In this document: positions 57,401 through 64,000 of the stretch, one piece after another | Numbering within the stretch: the first letter of the stretch is position 1 | Layout of the letters: each line of letters opens with the position of its first letter | Source: Anaerocolumna sedimenticola | GTDB lineage: Bacteria > Bacillota > Clostridia > Lachnospirales > Lachnospiraceae | Assembly (NCBI RefSeq): GCF_009931695.1 | Contig: NZ_CP048000.1 | Location: 4,544,501 to 4,608,500, forward strand | DNA: 64,000 bases | Direction: 5' to 3' | Notes under the pieces: model-generated | Database searches by the model: none | The model's input: the letters and a program-made list of their open reading frames with translations, nothing else | Told to the model about the DNA's origin: nothing | Translations under genes and position numbers: made by a program

Positions 57401-57653
57401 AGTTATCATCCGTTAATGGGTTACCATAACTTTTATCTCTACGAACGGTAAAGCCTATCGTTTCCCAGGTTATATTTGTGGTCGCTGCAGTGTCAGTTGT
57501 TATAAATTCAAAGTCGCCATTATCATACATTGTTGCAATTGCGCTTTCTTCAGCGGCTTCCACTTTTTGTTCCACTAATAACAGAATTAATAAAATAAGC
57601 AAATATATAATAATTATTCTTTTATATATACACTTATACAATTTTTTGAACAA
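54408..57653 (-). CDS. Large secreted surface protein (DUF5704-like)
   Basis: 1081 aa. A signal or anchor segment (residues 12-33, IIIIYLLILLILLLVEQKVEA) precedes a long beta-rich, Thr/Tyr/Asn-rich extracellular protein. Acidic linker near 325-345 (SEEEEEITKEYEETDP). The later segment DRPFNIKLPTTGDHRYIKGYGYNDYEKYI is one I associate with DUF5704 in Lachnospiraceae surface loci; this is from memory. No sortase motif. It follows the SLH gene by 14 bases, so the two form an operon of cell-surface proteins. Confidence 0.7.
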   Translation of the reverse strand: MFKKLYKCIYKRIIIIYLLILLILLLVEQKVEAAEESAIATMYDNGDFEFITTDTAATTNITWETIGFTVRRDKSYGNPLTDDNYATFKLVSGQKDEGLTMPNGTKTVTFYLTKKQVNDALESTALATIKDNDIIYLNGIIKVHNGTKDQDIYKTLNGIKNAESWANPDDFEDRFDIKITYKAGNQTYPVTITYQLYQSGNYIPAGTKDCGEYQNHAEFKLSSNNVPDSKVYNEETYFLYRTYYQNLPSTRKLGNRKTSVDKNLYPQQYEDDLKYIRHEGNGDSLIVQGAKNGDGLNIVAIYRRYPNRTDSEEEEEITKEYEETDPTAKLRADSRENEAYDVEDGIPGTESLYANAFTSEYLAGSTFTRKYGTKYYTVNVKKTFELKWTTTSTDSEGYSETIHHSEIKHMTYTYNIARDFSYWIISALGVYGVGKAELNNDALPGGRITLVPVGYDLPTVDYVHSDEENDHLIEPDDEITINLGSETVHSSSVPSREYRSEAEEAVAEIQCKNDKLTFNGQIIISDEMKEKMTDTPTEIPSGLSEIGENVLYDSGLIIPADTANAEYETTGIVIYIPVTEINPTDVETTYELTDVNNIVVHTPTVCDAKVQDNYQDNQMISPDVSRASLVLDRPFNIKLPTTGDHRYIKGYGYNDYEKYIASRQVKFPFDVYKGSSTSGAFVKKNTWTSVSSNTQFYLPTWVDEGKYTVNFRSIAINSDANDGMNKIETLANTELENYVATDTVNVEVSGRIYGLNLYDISDYPIWQDVFRIPKSLSLTGFKYTVGDKDQNGNSNGNDPKYTLALVNGVHPKYSNVGVVKTGYVTRFNLQTVGNMYGDNDYVRIKPTFYYVDSTGNNRQVVDIYYSETFNGKKNIMVKMGSDLDLTNKKALRTGDPYLTIPEGALNQTAYFTGVSLKDWKAQVKNIYTYTNIMLPGSLRTFVGYISNIPSSVTEASIVKSVQYWYGEYYLPSEIHVTPKGYKIEEYVKYHGGLTYKEPFWLKDGYIIVNFAIETIQDGQRHLSYTNVDNAANGYCNMWKREGYQYRKVDDKRNEFIFLDGDYVLYYTDKSAAQDYISAGTH

Positions 57654-57667
57654 ATCATTCCTCCGCT

Positions 57668-58897
57668 TTAATTATAATCAACAAGTGAAGCATCAGTTAC
57701 ATAGTAGTCACTACCATCACTGGAACCATTTATAGTTCCTAATTTTATATCATAAACTCCGTCAAACCAGATATTTTTTTTTAATCCATTCAATAAGACG
57801 TTATCTCCACTTATTAATTCATCCGAAGTCATTTTTGTTCCAGAATAGGTTAATTTAAATTTTACATAAGCTCTTACGTAATAACCTGCACCTTTCTTAT
57901 ATAACGTAGACGGTTCCACTGATATTATTTGGGATTGGATTATAATCTTGTTTTTCTTTACTACTCCTACATATTTTTTAATTACATCAGTAATCCTTTT
58001 ATCACTGTATGCATCTCCGTATTGAGTATAAGTGCTTCTTAAATTATTAATCCAAGCATTATCTACCGACTTATAGTTTACATTCAATCGATACTGCAGG
58101 TTTGTTTCTACCCTCTCCATCCAGGTATTCAGGTACTTGTCAAGTACATTCTGCATATCCCCGCCATGAAAATTAATATCCTTAAACTTTGCAGGGCTTG
58201 CATAATCTACCAACTCCACTGGTTTATAGTAATACTTTGACATCTGATACATAAATTTCATCTCATAAAAAGAATTTGGATAGGTTTCAAGTATATATTC
58301 ATAATCCTTTGCATTTTTGGGTAAATTCGTTGTACGTATCAGCTGACCGTCCGGACTTAACTTCGCCCTTTTCTTGGTGTCCTTCAGCATAGCAATAACA
58401 CCTTTTGCCCCGGTAATAGTCATATACTCGCTCCCTCTAAATTCACGGCTTTTTATGTAATATCCATTACTGTAACCTTTCATAAAGCCCTTTGCGTATA
58501 TTTTGGCTATAGCTTCTCTCTTATCCTTAGTTATCTTGGAAATATCGGATATACGGTTTTTTAAAACTAAGTCCAGAAAGTCGGCATCTACCGTATCTCC
58601 ATGAAGATATTCATCTGCACGGTTTAAAATTACTGCGGCATCAGCTCTGGTTGTGTATTTACTATAATCTGTAAAATCACCATCCTTTACGATACCGGCT
58701 TTTAATGCTGCATTCAAATATGTGGATTCAACATTTAAGCCGGCAGCTTGTACCGTTAATTTTACAAAGTTATAAAGTTTAATTTTACTGCTTGTCGCTG
58801 CCGTTGCGGACGAACCTGGAATTACAATAGTTGTGGCTAGAATGACGAATACTAATAAAAAGCTTAATCCTCTGTTTTTTTGTGTTTTTTCCCTCAT
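57668..58897 (-). CDS. S-layer-homology (SLH) domain protein
   Basis: About 409 aa. Signal peptide (SFLLVFVILATTIVIP, cleavage after ATAA), then a tandem of SLH-like motifs in the first 180 residues (AALKAGIVKDGDFTDYSKYTTRADAAVIL, AIAKIYAKGFMKGYSNGYY, MTITGAKGVIAML) that would bind cell-wall polymer. The C-terminal part holds a mixed alpha/beta domain. The ATG at 58897 is preferred to 58921. First gene of an operon with the 1081-aa protein. Confidence 0.85.
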   Translation of the reverse strand: MREKTQKNRGLSFLLVFVILATTIVIPGSSATAATSSKIKLYNFVKLTVQAAGLNVESTYLNAALKAGIVKDGDFTDYSKYTTRADAAVILNRADEYLHGDTVDADFLDLVLKNRISDISKITKDKREAIAKIYAKGFMKGYSNGYYIKSREFRGSEYMTITGAKGVIAMLKDTKKRAKLSPDGQLIRTTNLPKNAKDYEYILETYPNSFYEMKFMYQMSKYYYKPVELVDYASPAKFKDINFHGGDMQNVLDKYLNTWMERVETNLQYRLNVNYKSVDNAWINNLRSTYTQYGDAYSDKRITDVIKKYVGVVKKNKIIIQSQIISVEPSTLYKKGAGYYVRAYVKFKLTYSGTKMTSDELISGDNVLLNGLKKNIWFDGVYDIKLGTINGSSDGSDYYVTDASLVDYN

Positions 58898-59425
58898 TTT
58901 GTTTACTCCCTTCATCAACATCCTTTTTTATATATGGAACAAGTACTTTCTGAATGAAAAGTCCTGTTATTACACTACTATAAAATCCCTCATTTTTTTA
59001 CTCAGTTGATTAATTTTCCTCATTATTCTCATTATTCAGGTTTAATAATATTATGGGTACTACCAATACTAATATTATTTATCATAGCTAATTTTCTGAT
59101 TGATAAACCGCTTTTCCCACAACTGTATAATTTCTTTTCTTGTCATTTTCCGTAATTTTAATCGGTTTACCTAAAGATCGGTTTATCTAAGATTCACTGA
59201 ACCACTTAACTTCCTCTCTCAATGCTTCGTTTTCTTTACTTTTTCTACTTTTTTCATTATACCATGAAATTCCAGGTGGTTTAAATAACTATTTATTCCT
59301 ATTATTATATCAATCAAATAGTATTATCAGTAAAACAAATCAGAGATTTGTTACCGAAATTTATTAACTAACTGTCTTTCCAGCTATATATAAAAAAATG
59401 GTTATTTAATATCTGGATTAACATT
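58898..59425 (-). other. Long leader/intergenic region before the SLH gene
   Basis: Holds an extended -10 promoter on the minus strand (TGGTATAAT, TATAAT at 59257-59262), giving a leader of about 350 bases for the SLH operon. 59090-59210 contains a stop-interrupted peptide-like frame (LGKPIKITENDKKRNYTVVG). No match to c-di-GMP, TPP or other known riboswitch cores was recognised. Confidence 0.35.
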
Positions 59426-60379
59426 TTATGGATTGCAATCCGGACAAGGATAAGCACCCTCAAGGGCACATTCTTCTCTTGAATAATAAGCAATGCCAGG
59501 ATTGGTTTTATGAGGACAAGCCGATTTATGATAATACTTAGTACCATTACCTGCAGTAATAAAATAAATATTTGATTTTTTTATTCTTGCTCCACTCAAT
59601 GCATACCGGTTGTAGGTGTCTAATCCTGCAGCAATATAAGGATAACCTTGAAATATTACCAATATACTGATATCATCAATGGTTCTGTACCAATCCGTTT
59701 TATCAATCTGAGGTAACCAAAACTGATAGGTGATACCGGATTGATAAGCAATTTCATTACGCTGATTAATATAATAATTCATGCTTTTTTCTATCGCTCC
59801 AATGATAGCGTTTCTACGGACTGTATCGAATGTATTTCTATCAGCTAATAATGAATATGGGAATTGAGCCTTTAAATCCTCATATTCTCCCGTATAAACT
59901 TCATTTGTGGATTTATCATATAAAGTCAAGTAAGTACCAAGGGTAAAATTATATATGATGCCGTTATTTTCAAGCGCATATGGCATCTTTTCACTCCATT
60001 TTTGCCCTAATAAGATTTCTCCGTTTGTTTGATAAGTATTTGTATAATAAATATAAAAACCATCCGTATCAGTCACTAAAATGATTGGAATATAACCTTT
60101 TAAGTTATTTTCTAACCGTTCATTTCCTATTACCCCCAAATTAGCATATAAAGATTCATAGAACTGATTTACAGCGGCTTCTTTATTTAGTACCAGATTT
60201 CTTTTACTGTCTACTTCCACCAAATTACTTGATCCATCATCAATTGCACTGTCTAATGCCTTATTATATTCCATCTTTTTATTTGTCACGGCAGTTAAGT
60301 TATTCATTCTTACATCAAGTATTGTTATTAAAGTGAGTGCAATGAAGAAAAAAATAATTGCAAGATTAGTTAACTTCAT
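59426..60379 (-). CDS. Pilin-like membrane-anchored protein with Cys-rich tail
   Basis: 317 aa. One N-terminal membrane segment (residues 5-22, NLAIIFFFIALTLITILD) without a cleavage site, a long extracytoplasmic part, and a C-terminal YYHKSACPHK...YPCPDCNP motif that probably binds zinc. The topology is like the minor pseudopilins of Tad/Flp-type loci. Its start overlaps the upstream gene by 14 bases. Function inferred from context only. Confidence 0.6.
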   Translation of the reverse strand: MKLTNLAIIFFFIALTLITILDVRMNNLTAVTNKKMEYNKALDSAIDDGSSNLVEVDSKRNLVLNKEAAVNQFYESLYANLGVIGNERLENNLKGYIPIILVTDTDGFYIYYTNTYQTNGEILLGQKWSEKMPYALENNGIIYNFTLGTYLTLYDKSTNEVYTGEYEDLKAQFPYSLLADRNTFDTVRRNAIIGAIEKSMNYYINQRNEIAYQSGITYQFWLPQIDKTDWYRTIDDISILVIFQGYPYIAAGLDTYNRYALSGARIKKSNIYFITAGNGTKYYHKSACPHKTNPGIAYYSREECALEGAYPCPDCNP

Positions 60380-60881
60380 CTCTTATCATACCTCCGTATG
60401 TAACTATTATCTGTTCATCCGGGATATCAGCACGATAGAATAACTCCATAATTTTTGTGGCCAGTGTTTTAGTTCGATTCACTATAGTAACCGATATAAA
60501 ATCACCTTGCTTAAAATAATAATCCTCTCCATGATCAAAGGAATCGAATATTTCATCTTGATATGTATTGGTATAGTAAGTATCGTAATCATTCAAAAAT
60601 ACACCTGTATTTTCATCATATAGAGGCTCTACCTCTTTATGACTATGTACAATCTCAATCTTATATAAATTATTGGTATTATCAATTTTTTCAATATAAT
60701 CCAAATACATATCCCTACTTAGGAATGCGGTATTTTTTATGCTGTCTACCAGCTTTGTTGTCTCATTGGACATATAGTTCTGATTAATAGTATCCTGTTT
60801 CTGTGCCATATATAATAGTGGCCCAATAAACATTATGATTGCTGCAATTAGGAAAGCTATTACTTTACTAAACGAATTCAT
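60366..60881 (-). CDS. Pilin-like membrane-anchored protein
   Basis: 171 aa with one N-terminal membrane segment (residues 6-25, VIAFLIAAIIMFIGPLLYMA) and an extracytoplasmic domain containing SIKNTAFLSRDMYLDYIEKID and ending IVTYGGMIRDEVN. Similar in plan to the following 317-aa protein, with which it overlaps. It lies 39 bases after the coiled-coil protein gene, so the three are probably co-transcribed and act at the cell surface. Confidence 0.6.
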   Translation of the reverse strand: MNSFSKVIAFLIAAIIMFIGPLLYMAQKQDTINQNYMSNETTKLVDSIKNTAFLSRDMYLDYIEKIDNTNNLYKIEIVHSHKEVEPLYDENTGVFLNDYDTYYTNTYQDEIFDSFDHGEDYYFKQGDFISVTIVNRTKTLATKIMELFYRADIPDEQIIVTYGGMIRDEVN

Positions 60882-60920
60882 GACAACCCTCTTTTTGGAA
60901 TTATTTAAACTTTTTGCTTA

Positions 60921-63900
60921 TTATGCTGTAAGGTAATCCCACATGGAATCATCTTCTGTACCGTCATCTACCCTTACTTTAATGATATAAATATAGATTG
61001 TATCATTCTGGGCGAGAGTGGCAGTAATTGTTGTGTTACCCTTTTTATTGCCTTTTATGACTCCATCCTTATTCACCGTTGCGATACTACGATCTGAGCT
61101 AATATAAGTGACAGTAGCATTATCGGCATATCCGTTTAAGTCAATTTTGGTTGTCTTACCTTTATTCACTAACTTATATACCATGAGTACCGGATTATTG
61201 GCAGACATCTGAATTGCCTGATCTTTTAAATTAAGGGTTCGGTACTCTCCGTCTTTCACCGTTACATTAATTGTAAATTGATATGGGATACCATCCTTTG
61301 TTAGGGTACCGGTTATTTTAGTTTTACCTGGTTTTACTGGTGTAATGGTACCGACTTTATTAATTTTGGCTATGCTGCTATTCGCGCTCTTATAAGTTAT
61401 CATTGCATTTTTGGGGACATTGGCCACATTTAAGTTAAACTCTGATCCAAGGTAAATCAACTTGTCCATGGTGAAGTTCGGAATTGCAACCGGCTTTTCT
61501 ACATTCATTGTCTCGGTATAGACCTGTTCCGGTTTGTCTTCTTTCCTGGCATAAAAAGAAATATCAACATTTTCTTTTTTGTTGGACTGTCCTACTACAT
61601 CTATCAGGTCAATTTCTTTTCCCCATTTTGATACTAACGTAGGAGCAATCTCCCACCCTTCTTCTGCTTCTATCTTATCTTTCTTGATTGGTTTATCCGC
61701 CGATTCTTTTATTACTGATTCATTGACTGTTTCTGCGTGTAGCACGACCACCGAATTTTCCGGTATTTTTATTTCCGTACTTCCGGTATTTCCTCTATTA
61801 TCTGTATTGTCTGATTCCGTTCCATCCGTTACACCTGAATTATGTTGTATCTGTTCTAATTCCTTTTTTGTATTTTCTAAATCAGATAAAGCCTGATCCA
61901 GTTTATCCTGCAGCTCTTTCACTTCTTTTGTATTGCTTGAACTTCCGCCGTTACTACTACCGGAATGATCATTACTGTTTTCTAATTGCTGTTTTAAGTT
62001 CCCAATCTCTTGTTTTAATGCAGCATTTTCATTTTCCAGATTCGTTTTACCGGCTGCCATGTCCGCAAGCTGCTGTCTTAATTCATCGATGGTACTGTTG
62101 GCTGTATTTAAGAGCGTTTCCAGTCTTACAATTTCACTCTCTAATTGCGCTTTTTCTGAGTTTAAATCCGTTACCTGTAACTTCAAGTCATTAATGGATT
62201 CCTGCAGTTCCTGGTTATTCTGGATTAAACGATTAATCTGCTCTGTTAAAGCAAGAACCTGTTTTTTTATTTCCTCTACATCGGAACCACCTAATTGTAA
62301 TAATTCATCGATTTTTTGCTGTAAGGATTTATTTAGGTTTTCCGCTTCCTGCAGGTCTTTCATTAAATCACTCTTTACTTTTTCCAGTTCAATTACCCTG
62401 GACTCTGATTCCTTTAATGAGTTCTGAAGTTTAATGATTTTTTCTTTTATTCCTTCCTGATTCTCCGATCCAACTAAATTCATTAATTCCTGCAGCTTTG
62501 AAATAAGTACCGAATTATTATCCCTGGCTGTATTAAGCTCCGTGTTTAGTTCATCCAATTGTTTCTGTAATAACTCATTATTATCTTTTTCCTGTTGTAA
62601 CTGCGCTTTTAATTGCCGTATGGCCGGTATGATATCCTCATTATTAATTACCCCTAATTCTCCCTTAATTAAAACGAATAAGGCATTTAAAGAGGTTATG
62701 GTATCATTGGCTGTATCAAGCTGTCCCTGTAGGGCTGTATTACTATTATGCAGAGTTTCTAAATCGCCCTGAAGATTGGTAATATCATTTTCCAAACCGG
62801 ATACCGTATTCTGCAGCTCTGTCACCCGGTTCACTAATTGGGTTTTTTCTTCTTCGCTATCCTCTAACTTATTTGTTATGATAGTGATTTGTTCATTTAA
62901 ATCGGTTATCTGATTATTTAACTCGGTTACCGTACTCTGCAAAGAGTTTCTTTCTTCTGTGACAGAATTAAGTTGGTTCTGAAGATTGGTTACTGTCTGA
63001 TTTAAATTGGTAATCTGGCTGTTTAACTCGATGATAGTCTGGTTTAAGGTATCCTTATCAGCCCCTTCTTGCTCCAGGGCATCCTCTAATTCAGAAACAT
63101 GATTATTTAATCCATCAATTTGACCATTTAATATTGTGATCTGATTTTCCAGGTTAGTAATCGTACCCTGTAAGGCTGCTTTATCCCCATTGACAGTATT
63201 TAACTGCTCTTTTAAGAAATTAACCTCCGTGGTAAGATCATTTACCTGTTTCGTTAAATCATGAATGGTACCGTTCGCTGCATCCAGAAGATCTTGTAAC
63301 CTTTGTATTTCATCTTGTAGGTCCTCATTTTGATTGGTAAGAGATTCAACCTGGTTGATTAACTGATTATTATGTTCGGTCAGGGAATCCATATCATTCT
63401 GAAAGTTTGTAACTTCGGTTTCTAACCTGGAGATGGTATTATGGAGTTCCGAAACCTGATTCTTCAGTTCGGTATTTTCTGCCTGGCTGTCCGCTAACTT
63501 ACCCTCTAAAAGAGTGATCTGGCTGTTTAGATTAACAATGTCATTCCTTAAATTTATAATGGTATTTTCTAAAACTTCTTTCTGTTCATTGATAGTTTCC
63601 AGATCTGCTTGTAAGGAAGTTATCTGTTGATTCAAGTTATGAATTTGGTTATTCAAAACTATTATTGTCTGGTTTAGAGCATCTTTATTCCCCTCCGCAT
63701 CCGCCAACTGCTGATCCAGGTCTGCGATATTTCCCAATAATTCACTTATTTGATTCGTATAAGTTACAATCTGGCTTTCCAGGCCGCTAACTATAGTCTG
63801 TAAATTTGCCTTTTCCTGATTCGCTGCATTTAGTTGTCCGGTTAAGGTTCCCACCTGTGAAGTCAGATTGGACACTTGTTTCGTTAAATCTGCAATATCA

Positions 63901-64000
63901 TCTTCCAAAGGATTTTCTTCTACCATTACCGGAATAGGGGCAGAATCAATATACTTCGAATCTTCATATACCCGGCAGATAAAAGTACCGGAATCCTCGA
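60921..64000 (-). CDS. Giant coiled-coil surface protein with Ig-like domains (partial)
   Basis: At least 1026 aa; the open frame runs off the window upstream (reading DSGTFICRVYED before the internal ATG at 63926), so the start is missing. A very long Asn/Gln-rich coiled coil (about 650 residues from that ATG) includes a tandem duplication of exactly 210 residues, 30 heptads. A Ser/Gly/Asn linker, a further coil, and two bacterial Ig-like (BIG2) domains (ITYKSANSSIAKINKVGTITPVKPGKTKITG and VTYISSDRSIATVNKDGVIKG) complete it. Probably a secreted fibrous stalk or adhesin; a sequence resembling an Ig domain precedes the coil. Confidence 0.85.
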   Translation of the reverse strand, partial: EDSGTFICRVYEDSKYIDSAPIPVMVEENPLEDDIADLTKQVSNLTSQVGTLTGQLNAANQEKANLQTIVSGLESQIVTYTNQISELLGNIADLDQQLADAEGNKDALNQTIIVLNNQIHNLNQQITSLQADLETINEQKEVLENTIINLRNDIVNLNSQITLLEGKLADSQAENTELKNQVSELHNTISRLETEVTNFQNDMDSLTEHNNQLINQVESLTNQNEDLQDEIQRLQDLLDAANGTIHDLTKQVNDLTTEVNFLKEQLNTVNGDKAALQGTITNLENQITILNGQIDGLNNHVSELEDALEQEGADKDTLNQTIIELNSQITNLNQTVTNLQNQLNSVTEERNSLQSTVTELNNQITDLNEQITIITNKLEDSEEEKTQLVNRVTELQNTVSGLENDITNLQGDLETLHNSNTALQGQLDTANDTITSLNALFVLIKGELGVINNEDIIPAIRQLKAQLQQEKDNNELLQKQLDELNTELNTARDNNSVLISKLQELMNLVGSENQEGIKEKIIKLQNSLKESESRVIELEKVKSDLMKDLQEAENLNKSLQQKIDELLQLGGSDVEEIKKQVLALTEQINRLIQNNQELQESINDLKLQVTDLNSEKAQLESEIVRLETLLNTANSTIDELRQQLADMAAGKTNLENENAALKQEIGNLKQQLENSNDHSGSSNGGSSSNTKEVKELQDKLDQALSDLENTKKELEQIQHNSGVTDGTESDNTDNRGNTGSTEIKIPENSVVVLHAETVNESVIKESADKPIKKDKIEAEEGWEIAPTLVSKWGKEIDLIDVVGQSNKKENVDISFYARKEDKPEQVYTETMNVEKPVAIPNFTMDKLIYLGSEFNLNVANVPKNAMITYKSANSSIAKINKVGTITPVKPGKTKITGTLTKDGIPYQFTINVTVKDGEYRTLNLKDQAIQMSANNPVLMVYKLVNKGKTTKIDLNGYADNATVTYISSDRSIATVNKDGVIKGNKKGNTTITATLAQNDTIYIYIIKVRVDDGTEDDSMWDYLTA

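Noticed and set aside
58898..59262. c-di-GMP or other riboswitch in the SLH leader
   Set aside because: The leader is long, but none of the conserved cores could be matched by eye.
1..64000. CRISPR array
   Set aside because: No set of short direct repeats with regular unique spacers; repeats found are few, long and differently spaced.

Overview
The window looks like chromosome of an anaerobic, spore-forming, saccharolytic Firmicute of the Lachnospiraceae type (Lachnoclostridium/Anaerocolumna-like). The DNA is AT-rich with strong GGAGG ribosome sites. Sugar and oligosaccharide ABC importers, YesM/YesN two-component genes, DegV proteins, a GH39 xylosidase, a CIRCE site, an S-layer-homology protein and many paralogues typical of that family support this. 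The assignment is by gene content only.

Layout. 7-9255 (minus): GH39 beta-xylosidase, a five-gene Opp-type importer and a GntR/LacI-type regulator, probably a xylo-oligosaccharide operon. 9256-10193: non-coding, with hairpin repeats and a 137-bp palindrome. 10194-11062: DegV protein. 11285-17569: a NitT/TauT-type ABC transporter (ATPase plus permease). Each gene is split by its own serine-recombinase element: 2,566 bp in the ATPase and 2,141 bp in the permease. Removing either element between its 6-bp direct repeats rejoins the gene in frame. The transporter promoter and the promoter of a small Pro/Gly-rich cargo gene in element 1 both read AC-N17-CATATAATA, the form of a late mother-cell sporulation (SigK-type) promoter. 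This is the best candidate for an undescribed system: two developmentally excised elements in one sporulation operon, analogous to skin in sigK. 17742-19460: PhnP-like hydrolase and sugar isomerase. 20201-27763: ribose/galactose-type ABC importer, preceded by a response regulator, a short histidine kinase and a degenerate two-domain ABC ATPase that has lost its catalytic residues.

28114-34957: ATC hydrolase family gene, a solitary Mrr-type endonuclease bracketed by copies of a structured repeat, a second DegV, and htpG with a CIRCE site and a eukaryote-like acidic linker. 34538-44456: small secreted and membrane proteins, a hemerythrin, TraX-like protein, a GH13 protein without its nucleophile, then a zinc-ribbon membrane protein / acyltransferase / esterase set and a DUF1232 protein. 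44749-49412 (plus, except the phospholipase): ABC-F ATPase, phospholipase-C-like gene, CNNM/CorC-type transporter. 49541-54170: an accessory patch of small genes and remnants, including a GNAT gene between 82-bp direct repeats. 54408-64000: a surface apparatus, with a 1081-aa secreted protein, an SLH protein, two pilin-like proteins and a giant coiled-coil protein that runs off the window.

Quality note. At least twelve genes or reading frames are broken by an apparent loss of one base, nearly always in a G/C or A/T run (GH39, DegV, Pro/Gly-rich protein, recombinase 2 twice, transporter permease, htpG, TraX twice, GH13, ABC-F, alpha/beta hydrolase). Frames rejoin cleanly after adding one base, so these look like sequencing or assembly deletions rather than real decay, and they are annotated as frameshifted genes. 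No rRNA, tRNA or CRISPR array was seen.
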